Assembly (NCBI GenBank): GCA_019638015.1
Contig: JAHBUP010000001.1
Span: forward strand, 2,016,424-2,080,423
DNA: 64,000 bases
Source of the DNA: Melioribacteraceae bacterium
Lineage (GTDB): Bacteria; Bacteroidota; Ignavibacteria; Ignavibacteriales; Melioribacteraceae
Reading direction: 5' to 3'
In this document: one piece after another, positions 39,478 through 49,409 of the stretch
Numbering within the stretch: position 1 is the stretch's first letter
Layout of the letters: every line of letters starts with the position of its first letter
The notes under the pieces: generated by a model
Told to the model about the DNA's origin: nothing
What the model saw: the letters and a program-made list of their open reading frames with translations, nothing else
Databases searched by the model: none
Made by a program: the position numbers and the translations under genes

Positions 39478-40413
39478 ATGGCAGTTAATATGAAAAGAAA
39501 AAGTTTAATTGAAATTCAACACTTATCAGTTGAGGAAATTTACCAGATATTTGATTTGAGCGCTTCATTAAAACAAGACAGGTTAATTGGCAAGAAGCAT
39601 CATATTTTAGAAGGTAAAAAGCTTGGAATGATCTTCTCGAAACCTTCTACAAGAACTAGAGTCTCCTTTGAAGTCGGCATTTTTGAATTAGGCGGAACCG
39701 GTTTGTACTTTAATCAAAATGATCTTCAGCTCAAAAAGAGTGAAAGCGTTTCTGATACTGCTAAAGTTTTATCCCGTTATCTTGACGCAATCATGATTCG
39801 AACTTTCGATCACCAAGATGTAATTGATCTCGCTAGATTTGGTACAATACCAATTATAAATGGATTAACCGATTTGCACCATCCATGTCAAGTTCTCACT
39901 GATTTATTTACAGTTCTAGAAAAAAAGAGAACTTTAAAGGGACTTAAATTGGCTTATGTTGGTGACGGTAATAATATGGCTCATAGTTTATTGCACGGCT
40001 GTTCCAAAGTAGGGATGGATATAGCTATTGCGGCTCCCAAAGGTTATAAACCGCTCGACTTTGTTGTTAATGAGTCGATGGAAAATGCAAAATATATGGG
40101 AAGCAAAATTGAAATTTTCGATAAACCCGTGGATGCTGTTAAAGATGCCGATATTATTTATACTGATGTTTGGGCTAGCATGGGACAAGAAAAGGAAGCC
40201 GCCGAGAGAAAACTAAAATTTGCCGGATTCCAGGTTAATGGCGAAATGGTAAAACTTGCCAAAGATGATTATCTATTTATGCATTGTCTCCCAGCGCATA
40301 GGGGTGAAGAAGTAACTGATGAAATTTGTGATTCTCCAAATTCAGTGATATTTGATGAGGCAGAAAATAGATTACATGTTCAAAAAGCAATTATGGCGTT
40401 ACTAATTCCATAA
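39478..40413 (+). CDS. argF: Ornithine carbamoyltransferase
   Basis: 311 residues. The carbamoyl-phosphate site STRTR lies in SKPSTRTRVSFE, and HHPCQVLTD marks the middle motif. The ornithine loop HCLPAHRGEEVTDE contains the catalytic Cys. It converts ornithine and carbamoyl phosphate to citrulline in arginine synthesis. GAAGGTG precedes the ATG. The gene lies alone with no other arg genes around; both this and the upstream carbamoyltransferase use carbamoyl phosphate. Confidence 0.95.
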   Translation: MAVNMKRKSLIEIQHLSVEEIYQIFDLSASLKQDRLIGKKHHILEGKKLGMIFSKPSTRTRVSFEVGIFELGGTGLYFNQNDLQLKKSESVSDTAKVLSRYLDAIMIRTFDHQDVIDLARFGTIPIINGLTDLHHPCQVLTDLFTVLEKKRTLKGLKLAYVGDGNNMAHSLLHGCSKVGMDIAIAAPKGYKPLDFVVNESMENAKYMGSKIEIFDKPVDAVKDADIIYTDVWASMGQEKEAAERKLKFAGFQVNGEMVKLAKDDYLFMHCLPAHRGEEVTDEICDSPNSVIFDEAENRLHVQKAIMALLIP

Positions 40414-40476
40414 TTTTTTTAAGAATACTTTTTTTTTAAGTTCATTTTCTATACATTTGTGCCCATTAATTTTTGA

Positions 40477-40549
40477 GGGCAGATAGCTCAGTCGGTAGAG
40501 CAATGGACTGAAAATCCATGTGTCGGGGGTTCAATTCCCTCTCTGCCCA
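40477..40549 (+). tRNA. tRNA-Phe (GAA)
   Basis: GGGCAGA acceptor stem pairs with TCTGCCC. D arm GCTC…GAGC, anticodon loop CTGAAAA (GAA), variable TGTCG and T loop GGTTCAATTCC; discriminator A. CCA is not encoded. Confidence 0.96.
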
Positions 40550-40551
40550 CA

Positions 40552-40580
40552 AAACCCGGTTACCGAGCCGGGTTTTTTAT
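40552..40580 (+). terminator. Terminator of tRNA-Phe
   Basis: AACCCGG, loop TTACCGAG, CCGGGTT followed by TTTTATTTT, directly after the tRNA. Confidence 0.85.
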
Positions 40581-40604
40581 TTTAAATGATTGTGAGGATG
40601 CTTT

Positions 40605-41321
40605 TTGTTTGAAAAAGAAATTTTTATTGATGGTATAAAAATATTGATAGTTAGAAAACCAAAAATTGTAAATCTAGGAATATCCATCAAACCTTTTACG
40701 GGTATTAAAGTGACTATTCCTTTGATTTATGGTTTCGAAAAAGGAGAGCTGTTCGCAAAATCAAAATTTAAGTGGATTAAAAGACACTACCCAAAAGTTT
40801 TAGATTATGAAAAGAATACTCCCCGATTTGATGAAAATTCTGATATATCAACAAAATATCATCAAATTATATTAACAAGAAGAAAATTGAAATCAATTTC
40901 GTGCAAGATCAATGAAAGCATTGTTGAAATAAGGATACCATTAAATAAAGATTTACTTTCTATGGAAGTTCAACGAAAAATAAGGAAGGTTATAAATGAC
41001 ATTTATAAAATTGAAGCAAAGGACTATTTACCCAACAGATTAAAATATTTATCTCAATATCATTGCTTGGAATTTAATACTGTCACAATTAAAAACATTA
41101 GAAGTAGATGGGGCAGTTGTTCTTCAAAAAATAATATAAATCTGAGTGCATATTTGATCCGCTTACCAAATCATTTAATTGATTATGTATTGCTGCATGA
41201 ATTGGCTCACATTAAGGTTAAAAATCATTCAAAATTATTTTGGGAATTTTTAAATACTCTCCTCCCAAATGCAAAGCAATTTGACAAGGAATTAAAACAT
41301 TATCATATCAGAAATTATTAA
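40605..41321 (+). CDS. YgjP/DUF45-type zinc metalloprotease
   Basis: 238 residues starting at TTG 40605, set by GAGG 8 bases upstream; the ATG at 40599 leads to a stop after four codons. The C-terminal domain has IRSRWGSCSSKNNINLSAYL, then the zinc motif LLHELAHIKVKNHSKLFW (HELAH, with the third ligand downstream). This is the SprT/M48-like YgjP family, with unknown physiological substrate. Stand-alone between the tRNA and the SET gene. Confidence 0.85.
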   Translation: MFEKEIFIDGIKILIVRKPKIVNLGISIKPFTGIKVTIPLIYGFEKGELFAKSKFKWIKRHYPKVLDYEKNTPRFDENSDISTKYHQIILTRRKLKSISCKINESIVEIRIPLNKDLLSMEVQRKIRKVINDIYKIEAKDYLPNRLKYLSQYHCLEFNTVTIKNIRSRWGSCSSKNNINLSAYLIRLPNHLIDYVLLHELAHIKVKNHSKLFWEFLNTLLPNAKQFDKELKHYHIRNY

Positions 41322-41401
41322 TGAGATTAAGCTAATTTGAAATTTTTTAAGTATAGAAATAATGCTTATTTTTGCACCACTCAAAAAAAAGAAATGAACT
41401 T

Positions 41402-41821
41402 ATGAATTCTGAAAGACCAATCTGGGAAAAATATTTAGTAGTAAAAGAATCGGGTGTACATGGCAAAGGAATATTTTCATTGATAGATATTCCAGAAGAT
41501 GAGATTATAATGATAATTGAAGGGGAAGTAATTAGTGAAGATGAGTGCGTTCGCCGCGAGGAAGAAGAAAATAATGTGTATATATTCTGGAATGGGGATA
41601 ACTATATAGATTGTGAAAAAAGCGAAGTAATTAAGTACTTAAATCATCTTTGCGAACCAAATTGTTATATTGAGGAAAAAGATAATTCTTCTTTATACTT
41701 AATAACCTCAAGTGCTATAAAAGCCGGTGAAGAAATAACAATAGACTACGCCTACGAAGAAATTTATGAAACTTGTACGTGTCCAGCATGTTCTTCAGAA
41801 GGGAACAGAAAAGCCGGGTAA
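41402..41821 (+). CDS. SET-domain protein methyltransferase
   Basis: 139 residues from ATG 41402; an ORF extension to 41372 has no support. Full SET domain: GVHGKGIFS, the pseudoknot motif LNHLCEPNC, and GEEITIDYAYEE with the catalytic Tyr. A post-SET CxCxxC (CTCPACSSEG) binds zinc with the earlier Cys. Eukaryote-type SET proteins occur in scattered bacteria, where they methylate lysine on chromatin-like or ribosomal proteins. The substrate here is unknown. Confidence 0.88.
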   Translation: MNSERPIWEKYLVVKESGVHGKGIFSLIDIPEDEIIMIIEGEVISEDECVRREEEENNVYIFWNGDNYIDCEKSEVIKYLNHLCEPNCYIEEKDNSSLYLITSSAIKAGEEITIDYAYEEIYETCTCPACSSEGNRKAG

Positions 41822-42141
41822 AAATGAATACTTAAAATCGAAGCCAGCCTATTTGATATTACTAATTCTCACAATCAAAATTTTCTAAACTCATCTCATT
41901 ACCTTATTATCTAAGGTTATTAGCCAATTACACAAAAGAAATTAATTATTAACTTGACAAAAAACTAAAATACTATATATTTGTAACAGCAAAACCTAAT
42001 AATATAAGGATGCGTAAAACTTCTCCCTAATTTTATTAGTAAATGCTATCAATTAAGTCATGCGGGAATAAACAATAAAATAATATTTGTATGTTGAAAA
42101 ACATTAAATTAAACTCATTCAATAATTTATAAGGAGTAAAT
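41822..42141. other. Intergenic region with porin promoter
   Basis: 320 bases without a gene; contains the promoter at 41954-41983 and a long AT-rich leader. Confidence 0.6.
41954..41983 (+). promoter_or_regulatory. Bacteroidota-type promoter for the TorF porin gene
   Basis: TTGACA at 41954-41959, 16 bases, then TATATTTG at 41976-41983, matching the -33/-7 (TTG, TAnnTTTG) pattern of Bacteroidota. The start codon is about 150 bases further, implying a long leader. Confidence 0.55.
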
Positions 42142-42861
42142 ATGAAATCATTTTTTACTAATTCTGTTCGTATGATTGCTTTGGTAATCCTTTTCGCAAC
42201 TTCTGCGATAGCTCAAGAAATTACACTAGGTACCGATTTTGTTAGTCGATACGTTTGGAGAGGGTTTGATTTGGGTGGGAATGCACCAAGCATACAACCC
42301 TCAATAGAGTTTACGAAAGGGGGATTCACAGCTGGATTTTGGGGCGCTTATTCATTCGCCAATCCGACAAATTTAGAGGAAATTGATATTTATGCTAGTT
42401 ACCGATTTTCACTTGGAGAATCCGGGTCAGCTTTGAGTCTTGGAATAATTGATTACACAAACCCAAACAGTGGAACCAGAATAGGAAGCTTCGCAAATTA
42501 TGATGATCCGAGTGGACCCGGCGCTCACTATATTGAAGTAAGTGCTGGAATTAGTGGGCCAGAAAGTTTCCCAATTTCTCTTGCTTTAAATATGTTTGTT
42601 CATAATGTTCAGGATAATCCAATTTACTTTGAACTTGGATACTCTACTAGTGTAGGAGAGGTACCTGTGAGTCTATTTTTAGGGGGAACACCTTCAGATA
42701 ATGCTTATTACGGGACGACCGGCTTTAGTTTGATTAATATTGGATTTTCAGTTTCAAAAGAGATTAAAATTACTGATAGTTTCTCATTGCCTGTCTTTGG
42801 TACTGTTAGTTTAAATCCAGCAAGCGAAAATCTTTTCTACGTACTAGGAATCAGTTTATAA
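42142..42861 (+). CDS. TorF-family outer-membrane protein
   Basis: 239 residues with signal peptide (to about residue 23, AIAQ) and AAGGAG before the ATG. The mature start EITLGTDFVSRYVWRGFDLGGNAPSIQPS is the hallmark of the TIGR02001/TorF putative porin family. Later strands (HYIEVSAGISG, YFELGYSTSVG) and the end NLFYVLGISL form the barrel. Probably a small channel or an adhesion barrel; substrate unknown. Ends at a bidirectional terminator. Confidence 0.82.
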   Translation: MKSFFTNSVRMIALVILFATSAIAQEITLGTDFVSRYVWRGFDLGGNAPSIQPSIEFTKGGFTAGFWGAYSFANPTNLEEIDIYASYRFSLGESGSALSLGIIDYTNPNSGTRIGSFANYDDPSGPGAHYIEVSAGISGPESFPISLALNMFVHNVQDNPIYFELGYSTSVGEVPVSLFLGGTPSDNAYYGTTGFSLINIGFSVSKEIKITDSFSLPVFGTVSLNPASENLFYVLGISL

Positions 42862-42875
42862 CTTAAATATTATTA

Positions 42876-42912
42876 AAGAGCTCCAGGGCTAATTACCGGA
42901 GCTCTTATTTAT
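42876..42912. terminator. Bidirectional terminator
   Basis: AAGAGCTCC (42876-42884) / GGAGCTCTT (42898-42906) with an A/T-rich flank on each side, between the convergent porin and DedA genes. It overlaps the last codon of the latter. Confidence 0.75.
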
Positions 42913-43546
42913 TATCTTTTCTATGTTTTAAATATTCTATAAATCCGGGAAGAATTGATATTATGATTATTACTAAAATTACTATCGAAAAATTATTTCG
43001 GATAAATGGAAGATTCCCAAAATAATAACCACTATACAAAAAAATTGAGCACCAAACTACCGCACCTACCACATTATATGTAATAAACTTTGAATAATTC
43101 ATTGAACCTACTCCCGCAACAAATGGAGCAAAAGTCCTTACTATTGGTACAAATCGAGCTATTATAATAGTTTTCCCACCATATTTTTCATAGAAATTGT
43201 GAGTTTTATCTAAATATTCCTTTTTTAGAAATCTCGGATACTTCTTGAACAGCTTTAGTCCGAAATTATGTCCGATCCAATAATTAACCGTATCGCCTAT
43301 TATGGCTGCAATTGTTAACAAAATAAATAATAGATGTATATTTAAAACCTCGCCAAGAGATGCTAATGTGCCAGCTGCAAATAAAAGTGAATCACCCGGC
43401 AAAAAAGGGGTGAAGACAAAACCAGTTTCCGCGAAAATTACAGCGAAAAGTATTAAATAAGTTAGTACTCCATATTGTGCAATTATTTCTTGAAGATGTT
43501 TATCTAAATGAATAAATAGATCAATCAAAGTTTGAATAAATTCCAT
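42905..43546 (-). CDS. DedA-family membrane protein
   Basis: 213 residues, four to five membrane helices, with the family motif FTPFLPGDSLLFAAGTLAS (about residues 45-65) and later FYEKYGGKTIIIARFVPIVRTFAPFVAGVG. The acidic and Arg residues in these motifs are conserved in DedA proteins, which are linked to undecaprenyl-phosphate or phospholipid flipping and envelope stress. Divergent from the HerA-like gene. Confidence 0.93.
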   Translation of the reverse strand: MEFIQTLIDLFIHLDKHLQEIIAQYGVLTYLILFAVIFAETGFVFTPFLPGDSLLFAAGTLASLGEVLNIHLLFILLTIAAIIGDTVNYWIGHNFGLKLFKKYPRFLKKEYLDKTHNFYEKYGGKTIIIARFVPIVRTFAPFVAGVGSMNYSKFITYNVVGAVVWCSIFLYSGYYFGNLPFIRNNFSIVILVIIIISILPGFIEYLKHRKDNK

Positions 43547-43709
43547 TATTAGCCTTTTATGTGATTATTAGTATTAAAATTATTTGAAAAAAGACGGCTA
43601 AAGATATAAAATAAATCATACTTCTTTAATCGAAATCGTTAAAAAATAGTTTATAAACCTTTTCAGAACTTATCATTTTCAAATAAAATCACTATTATTG
43701 AGAAGTAAA

Positions 43710-45281
43710 ATGGTTTCTTTATTTCGAACAGCTGAAAATATGAATCAATCCAAATTTATAGAGCAAATTGCATCAAGTTACCAATTCAAGGGGGATTCAA
43801 TTATCCTTGGCGGAGCTCTCCTAGAGGGAGAGTCGATCGAAAATCTTAAAATAAATATTCCCATGAAAACCTTAAACAGACATGGGCTTATTGCTGGAGC
43901 AACCGGAACAGGGAAAACAAAAACGCTTCAAATTATAATTGAACGATTATCCGACAACTCAATTCCTGTATTGTGTATGGATATTAAAGGGGATTTGAGT
44001 GGATTAGCTAGACCCGGAATATCGAATGAAAAAATTGAAGAAAGACAGCAAAAGATAGGAGAGCCATACATCCCAACACAATACCCCGTTGAATTATTTA
44101 CAATTTCGGATAAAAAGGGTGTGCGGCTAAGGTCTACTCTACTTGAGTTTGGACCTATACTCTTCTCAAAAATATTGGAATTGAATGATACTCAATCGGG
44201 CATAGTATCGGTAATTTATAAATTTTGTGATGATCGAGAATTGCCATTAATTGATTTAAAGGATTTTAAAAAGGTTCTAAATTTCATTTCTGAGGAGGGA
44301 AAAAATGAGTTTGAGACGGAATATGGAAAAATTTCTTCGGCTTCTATTGGTACTATACTTCGAAAAATAATTGAACTTGAACAACAGGGAGCAGATCAAT
44401 TTTTTGGAGAATTGTCATTTGACCCGGATGATTTAATGAGGATAAATGAGAATGGTTTGGGATATATAAATATTTTGAAATTGGATGACCTGCAGGATAA
44501 ACCGAAATTATTCTCCACATTTATGCTAAGTTTGCTTGCGGAAGTTTATTCGACTTTTCCGGAAGAGGGGGATGTAGATAAACCAAAATTAGTGATATTT
44601 ATCGATGAAGCTCACTTAATTTTCAAAGATGCTTCTAAAACTCTTTTAGATCAGATCGAGACGATAATTAAATTAATCCGATCAAAAGGTGTAGGAATTT
44701 TTTTCTGTACCCAAAATCCAACAGATATACCTAAAGCAATATTAAGCCAGCTTGGTTTGAAGATTCAGCATGCGCTGCGTGCATTTACAGCAAATGATCG
44801 GAAAATGATTAAACTTACCTCTGAGAATTATCCTATTAGTGAATTTTATAAAACGGAAGAATTGATAACTTCTCTGGGGATTGGGCAAGCAATTGTAACC
44901 GCCTTAAATGAAAAGGGGATTCCTACTCCCTTGGTTTCAACTTTACTTTGTGCACCAAAATCTAGAATGGATATACTTACAGAAAATGAAATTGATGAGA
45001 TTAACAATAGTTCTAAACTCGTTAAGAAATATAGCGTAAGTCTTGATAAAGAAAGTGCCTATGAAATACTCCTCAAAAAGATTGAAACCCCTACATATCA
45101 GCAAACAGATCAATCCAGCAGGCAATCTGGTAAACAAGGAGAAAAAAGTACGATTGAATCAATATTAAATAATCCTTTAACACGACAAGTTGGAAGAACC
45201 GTTGCAAGAGAAGTAACCCGTGGTTTACTAGGAATTTTAGGGATAAGCGGAACGACCAAAAGAAAGAGAAGTCTTTTCTGA
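43710..45281 (+). CDS. HerA-like/DUF853 ATPase
   Basis: 523 residues from ATG 43710 (GAGAAG upstream); MNQSKFIEQIAS at 43740 is an alternative start. Walker A is GATGTGKTKT in the N-terminal third; Walker B is KLVIFIDEAH. Other elements of the DUF853 NTPase family are MDIKGDLSGLARPG, GVGIFFCTQNPTDIPKAILSQLG and the arginine-containing KIQHALRAFTANDRKM. HerA-like ATPases move DNA; DUF853 members are widespread and not well studied. The Lys/Arg-rich C-terminus is separated by a Gln-rich linker. Confidence 0.85.
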   Translation: MVSLFRTAENMNQSKFIEQIASSYQFKGDSIILGGALLEGESIENLKINIPMKTLNRHGLIAGATGTGKTKTLQIIIERLSDNSIPVLCMDIKGDLSGLARPGISNEKIEERQQKIGEPYIPTQYPVELFTISDKKGVRLRSTLLEFGPILFSKILELNDTQSGIVSVIYKFCDDRELPLIDLKDFKKVLNFISEEGKNEFETEYGKISSASIGTILRKIIELEQQGADQFFGELSFDPDDLMRINENGLGYINILKLDDLQDKPKLFSTFMLSLLAEVYSTFPEEGDVDKPKLVIFIDEAHLIFKDASKTLLDQIETIIKLIRSKGVGIFFCTQNPTDIPKAILSQLGLKIQHALRAFTANDRKMIKLTSENYPISEFYKTEELITSLGIGQAIVTALNEKGIPTPLVSTLLCAPKSRMDILTENEIDEINNSSKLVKKYSVSLDKESAYEILLKKIETPTYQQTDQSSRQSGKQGEKSTIESILNNPLTRQVGRTVAREVTRGLLGILGISGTTKRKRSLF

Positions 45282-45341
45282 TGAATAATTTGTTTAGTGG
45301 CAATCGACTAATTATATTTTAAAATAAAAAGAGAAAGTGAA

Positions 45342-46235
45342 ATGAACTCTAATATTATAACAACAACTAATTTTGAGGACCTTAAATTATTTAAACGAGG
45401 AAAGGTTAGAGATATTTACGATTTGGGTGAATATTACCTATTGATTTCTTCGGATAGAATTTCGGCTTTTGATGTAATTATGAATGAAGGAATTCCAGAT
45501 AAAGGTAAAGTACTTAATCTGATTTCAGCATTTTGGTTTGATCATTCAAAAGATCTAATTGATAATCATTTTGTTACTCTTGATGTAAATGAATATCCAG
45601 AAGTTTGTAAAAAATATGCTCAAATATTAGAAGGAAGATCGATGCTAGTCAAAAAAGCGGAGCTGATTCCAATTGAGTGTATTGTTCGTGGTTACATAAG
45701 CGGTTCAGGCTGGATAGATTATCAAAAAACCGGAAAAATATCGGGTATTGAATTACCTTCTGGTTTAGTTGAATCTGAGAAATTACCAGAGCCAATTTTT
45801 ACCCCATCCACAAAAGCAGAAATTGGTGATCACGATGAAAATATAGATGAAGCCAAAGCCGTTGAAATTATAGGTAACGATACTTTTCAGGTTATTAAAA
45901 ATGCAGCATTGAGTATTTATAAAAAAGCCTCTGAATATGCATTAACTAAAGGGATTATAATTGCCGATACCAAAATGGAATTCGGTTTTTATGATGGTAA
46001 AATAATTTTAATTGATGAACTGTTAACCCCGGATTCCTCAAGATTTTGGCCACTCGATGAATATCAAAAGGGGCGGGCACAAAACAGCTACGATAAACAA
46101 TATGTAAGAGATTTCTTGTTATCAATTAAATTTAATAAGCAGCCACCGGCACCCGCTCTGCCTCAAGATGTAATTTTAAATACAAGTAAAAAGTATAAAG
46201 AAGCTATTTATAAACTTTCTGGCAGTATTATTTAA
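45342..46235 (+). CDS. purC: Phosphoribosylaminoimidazole-succinocarboxamide synthase
   Basis: 297 residues. SAICAR synthetase motifs: [14 protein letters not shown] (ATP site), [36 protein letters not shown] and [15 protein letters not shown]. Eighth step of purine synthesis. Its stop overlaps the DUF971 start by one base (TAATG). The same run later holds purD and guaB. Confidence 0.97.
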   Translation: MNSNIITTTNFEDLKLFKRGKVRDIYDLGEYYLLISSDRISAFDVIMNEGIPDKGKVLNLISAFWFDHSKDLIDNHFVTLDVNEYPEVCKKYAQILEGRSMLVKKAELIPIECIVRGYISGSGWIDYQKTGKISGIELPSGLVESEKLPEPIFTPSTKAEIGDHDENIDEAKAVEIIGNDTFQVIKNAALSIYKKASEYALTKGIIIADTKMEFGFYDGKIILIDELLTPDSSRFWPLDEYQKGRAQNSYDKQYVRDFLLSIKFNKQPPAPALPQDVILNTSKKYKEAIYKLSGSII

Positions 46236-46531
46236 TGTCCCCCAAAAAAATTACTGTATCTGAAGGTAAGCATTTGAAAATAATATGGAGTAATGAAGAG
46301 GAAACGACTGTTAAATTATCAAATTTAAGAAGGCTATGTCCTTGCGCAAATTGTGTGTCGGAAATGCAAAAGCAGTCAGATACCTATATTCCAATTTATT
46401 CAACTGAACAGCTAAAAATAAAAAGTATTAATTTGGTGGGTAGTTATGCTGTCGGAATTATATGGGGTGACGATCATAATACAGGAATTTATAACTTTAA
46501 TTATTTACGGGATATTTCAGAAAACCGATGA
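46235..46531 (+). CDS. DUF971 protein
   Basis: 98 residues with the DUF971/GBBH-N fold: WSNEEETTVKLSNLRRLCPCANCVSE, where a Cys pair CPCANC may bind zinc, then VGSYAVGIIWGDDHNTGIYNFNYLRDI. This domain forms the N-terminus of gamma-butyrobetaine hydroxylase and stands alone in bacteria near iron-sulfur or purine genes; function unknown. Translationally coupled to purC. Confidence 0.88.
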   Translation: MSPKKITVSEGKHLKIIWSNEEETTVKLSNLRRLCPCANCVSEMQKQSDTYIPIYSTEQLKIKSINLVGSYAVGIIWGDDHNTGIYNFNYLRDISENR

Positions 46532-46540
46532 TGCTGAATT

Positions 46541-47131
46541 ATGATTTTACCTAATCAACTAACCGTACTTAGAATAATACTTACACCAATATTCTTAGTT
46601 TTATTTTTATCGGGAGATCCTCTACTAATTCAGATATCTCTCGGTGTATTTATAATTGCTGCGCTAACCGACTGGTATGATGGCTGGCTTGCAAGAAAAT
46701 TTAATTACATAACTGAGTGGGGTAAATTTGTTGATCCACTGGCAGATAAAATTTTAACCTCTGCCGCATTTTTAGGATTTGTATTTATTGATGTATTAAC
46801 ACTGTGGATGGTTGTAATAATTATAACCAGAGATTTCTTGATAACATTTTTAAGGGGTTATGCCGATTACAAAAAAATATCTTTTAGTACAAGCAATCTT
46901 GCTAAATGGAAAACATTCTTTCAAATGATATTTTTATATTATTTACTACTTATTTACGTTCTCAGAACTTTCGATACTGTTTATCTTACCAATCAGGCTT
47001 TTTGGGATTCTTTACTTTACTCTCAGATAATTTCATATTGTATGCTCTTTATAACAATATTTACTGTATATACAGGTCTAAGCTACATAATTGAAAATTG
47101 GACACTCATCAAAAAGTTGTTTAATGAATAA
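46541..47131 (+). CDS. pgsA: CDP-diacylglycerol-glycerol-3-phosphate 3-phosphatidyltransferase
   Basis: 196 residues, several membrane helices, with the CDP-alcohol phosphotransferase motif D-x2-DG-x2-AR…G…D-x3-D seen in DWYDGWLARKF and WGKFVDPLADK. First committed step to phosphatidylglycerol. The next gene, overlapping by 8 bases, encodes the phosphatase acting on its product. Confidence 0.93.
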   Translation: MILPNQLTVLRIILTPIFLVLFLSGDPLLIQISLGVFIIAALTDWYDGWLARKFNYITEWGKFVDPLADKILTSAAFLGFVFIDVLTLWMVVIIITRDFLITFLRGYADYKKISFSTSNLAKWKTFFQMIFLYYLLLIYVLRTFDTVYLTNQAFWDSLLYSQIISYCMLFITIFTVYTGLSYIIENWTLIKKLFNE

Positions 47132-47591
47132 ACTTAATTTTTTTGAAAGAGCTATCGGTTCAGGGTTTTATACAGGATATGTGAAGACCGCATCAGGATC
47201 TGTTGCAAGTGCTATCGCAGTTCTAATTTATCTTATACCCGGATTTGAACAACCGGCTTTTCTAATTCTTGCAATTTCTTTATTAATTGTTTTTGGTGTT
47301 CCAATTGCCGGCAAGTTTGAGAGTGTTTATGGTAAAGATCCAAAAGAATGTACTATTGATGAGTTCGTAGGTACTTGGATATCGTTACTTTTTCTTCCAA
47401 AAAAAATATGGTGGATTTTTGTAGCATTTATAATTTGGAGAATCCTCGACATTTATAAACCATTCCCGATCAAAAAACTTGAAACTATTAAAGGGGGTTG
47501 GGGAATTATGCTCGATGATGTTGCCGCCGGTTTTTTAGCATTTTTCTTAGTTCATTTGATTATTTTTGCAACGAATTTTTTAATTAATTGA
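47124..47591 (+). CDS. pgpA: Phosphatidylglycerophosphatase A
   Basis: 155 residues from ATG 47124, inside the end of pgsA; the longer frame from 47091 lies wholly within pgsA and is not needed. PgpA features: GYVKTASGSVAS, CTIDEFVGTWISLLFLP and WGIMLDDVAAGF with acidic residues of the active site, and three membrane helices. Removes phosphate from phosphatidylglycerophosphate. Confidence 0.93.
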   Translation: MNKLNFFERAIGSGFYTGYVKTASGSVASAIAVLIYLIPGFEQPAFLILAISLLIVFGVPIAGKFESVYGKDPKECTIDEFVGTWISLLFLPKKIWWIFVAFIIWRILDIYKPFPIKKLETIKGGWGIMLDDVAAGFLAFFLVHLIIFATNFLIN

Positions 47592-47598
47592 CATATAT

Positions 47599-48855
47599 AT
47601 GAAAGTTCATATCTTAACAATTGGGGATGAAATACTTATTGGGCAAATCACTAACTCCAATGCTGCTTATATTGGCGAAAGACTTTTAGCTAATCAAATT
47701 AATGTTTCAGGTTCAAGTGTCGTTGGTGATAATGAAACTGATATATTAAGAGAATTAAAGCGTGTGCATCATGAAAATGATGTGGTCTTAATTACTGGCG
47801 GACTTGGGCCAACACATGATGACTTAACACGTAAATGTATTGTGGAATATTTTAAAACTAAGCTCATCGTTAATAATGATGTTTTAAATGACATTACAAA
47901 GTTTTTTGAACAGAGGGGTAGAGCCTTAACTCCATCAAATGAGGACCAAGCTAATGTTCCTGAGAATGCACAAGTTATTAGAAATCCCCGTGGAACTGCA
48001 CCGGGATTTTTTATTGAAGAAAAGAAAAAAATTGTAATTGCAATGCCCGGCGTTCCTTATGAAATGAAAGGAATGATGGAGAGCTTTGTTATACCTCAAC
48101 TTATAAAACGAAAAAAGAGTAGTGAAGAAATTATTATTGTAAAAAACTTATTAACTACAGGTATCCCCGAATCAATTTTATTTGAGAGACTGGGCAATTT
48201 AGATGAATTTCTGAAAGATTCTAAAATGGCATTTCTACCAAATCAATTTGGTGTTAGGTTAAGAATTACAACTAAGGGTAAAGATGAAGTTGAAGCACAA
48301 AATAAATTTGACGAGATAGAACAAACCATCCGTTCTAAAGTGGGGAGATTCATATTCGGTAAAGAGACCGATACTTTAGAAGGAGTTGTAGCGTTGCTTT
48401 TAGCTGATAGAGGATTAAAAATTGCTACTGCAGAATCTTGCACTGGTGGTTTAATAGCAAATCGCATTACAAATATTTCAGGAAGTACAAAATATTTTGA
48501 ACGGGGTGTTATCTCATATAGCAATGCTTCTAAGGTAGAGTTATTGAACGTGAATGAAGATATTATTCAAAAAAATGGAGCTGTAAGTTTAGAAGTTGCA
48601 ATGCAAATGGCCGAAGGCGTAAGAGTAACCAGCGGAGCTGATATAGGCATCGCTGTAACTGGCATTATGGGGCCAACTGGCGCAACTTTAAATAAACCGG
48701 TGGGACTTGTATTTATAAGTATCTCAGATGAAACTAAAACTTACGCACGAGATTTTAAGTTTGGTGATGACAGAATCCTCAACAAAGAAAGAACTTCTCA
48801 GGCAGCACTAGAAATGTTAAGGAGACATCTACTTAAAATTCCTTATGAAGATTAG
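47599..48855 (+). CDS. cinA: CinA: competence/damage-inducible protein, NMN deamidase domain
   Basis: 418 residues. The N-terminal MoaB/MogA-like domain runs HILTIGDEILIGQITNSNAAYI and TGGLGPTHDD. The C-terminal CinA amidase domain has ATAESCTGGLIANRIT and ISYSNASKVELL. The C-terminal domain hydrolyses NMN to nicotinate mononucleotide in pyridine recycling. The gene is often next to recA, as here. The thpR gene overlaps its end by 11 bases. Confidence 0.95.
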   Translation: MKVHILTIGDEILIGQITNSNAAYIGERLLANQINVSGSSVVGDNETDILRELKRVHHENDVVLITGGLGPTHDDLTRKCIVEYFKTKLIVNNDVLNDITKFFEQRGRALTPSNEDQANVPENAQVIRNPRGTAPGFFIEEKKKIVIAMPGVPYEMKGMMESFVIPQLIKRKKSSEEIIIVKNLLTTGIPESILFERLGNLDEFLKDSKMAFLPNQFGVRLRITTKGKDEVEAQNKFDEIEQTIRSKVGRFIFGKETDTLEGVVALLLADRGLKIATAESCTGGLIANRITNISGSTKYFERGVISYSNASKVELLNVNEDIIQKNGAVSLEVAMQMAEGVRVTSGADIGIAVTGIMGPTGATLNKPVGLVFISISDETKTYARDFKFGDDRILNKERTSQAALEMLRRHLLKIPYED

Positions 48856-49399
48856 AACATTTATCGCACTCGAATTAGAAAATTGTTTTCTAGATAAAAT
48901 AATTGAGATGCGAAAAATATTGAGTGGTAATAATTTGGTGAGATGGGAGCCGAAAGAAAAATTACATCTTACTTTGAAGTTCTTAGGGGATACTGACACA
49001 AAACTAATTGATGAGCTCAATACTAAATTAGAGAAAACAATTTCTCAAACAGAATCATTCGTTTTAGAAAGCACTAAATTTGGTTTATTTAAGAATATTA
49101 ATGATCCGCGAATTTTATGGTTCGGATTCAAGGAATCAGCGGAACTCATAAAATTAGTGAATGACATTGAAGAAATTACTGAAGAATTTGGGTTTGAAAA
49201 AGAAAGGAGAAAATTTAAACCCCATTTAACATTATTACGCATTAAAGATTATCAAGCACCATTAGATTATGAGAGATTTCTTAATTATCTGCCAGAAACT
49301 ATTTGTATGAATGTAGAAAAAATATCTTTAATCGAAAGTACATTGCAAAAAATTGGATCAGTTTACAAAACTAATACAAGTTTTTATTTGAAAAAGTAA
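48845..49399 (+). CDS. thpR: RNA 2',3'-cyclic phosphodiesterase (2H family)
   Basis: 184 residues with the two HxTx motifs of the 2H phosphoesterases: HLTLKFLG near residue 40 and HLTLLRI near residue 127, plus the RTFIALEL start. Opens 2',3'-cyclic phosphates on RNA. Overlaps cinA and precedes recA in one transcript. Confidence 0.92.
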   Translation: MKIRTFIALELENCFLDKIIEMRKILSGNNLVRWEPKEKLHLTLKFLGDTDTKLIDELNTKLEKTISQTESFVLESTKFGLFKNINDPRILWFGFKESAELIKLVNDIEEITEEFGFEKERRKFKPHLTLLRIKDYQAPLDYERFLNYLPETICMNVEKISLIESTLQKIGSVYKTNTSFYLKK

Positions 49400-49409
49400 T
49401 GGAGGATAT

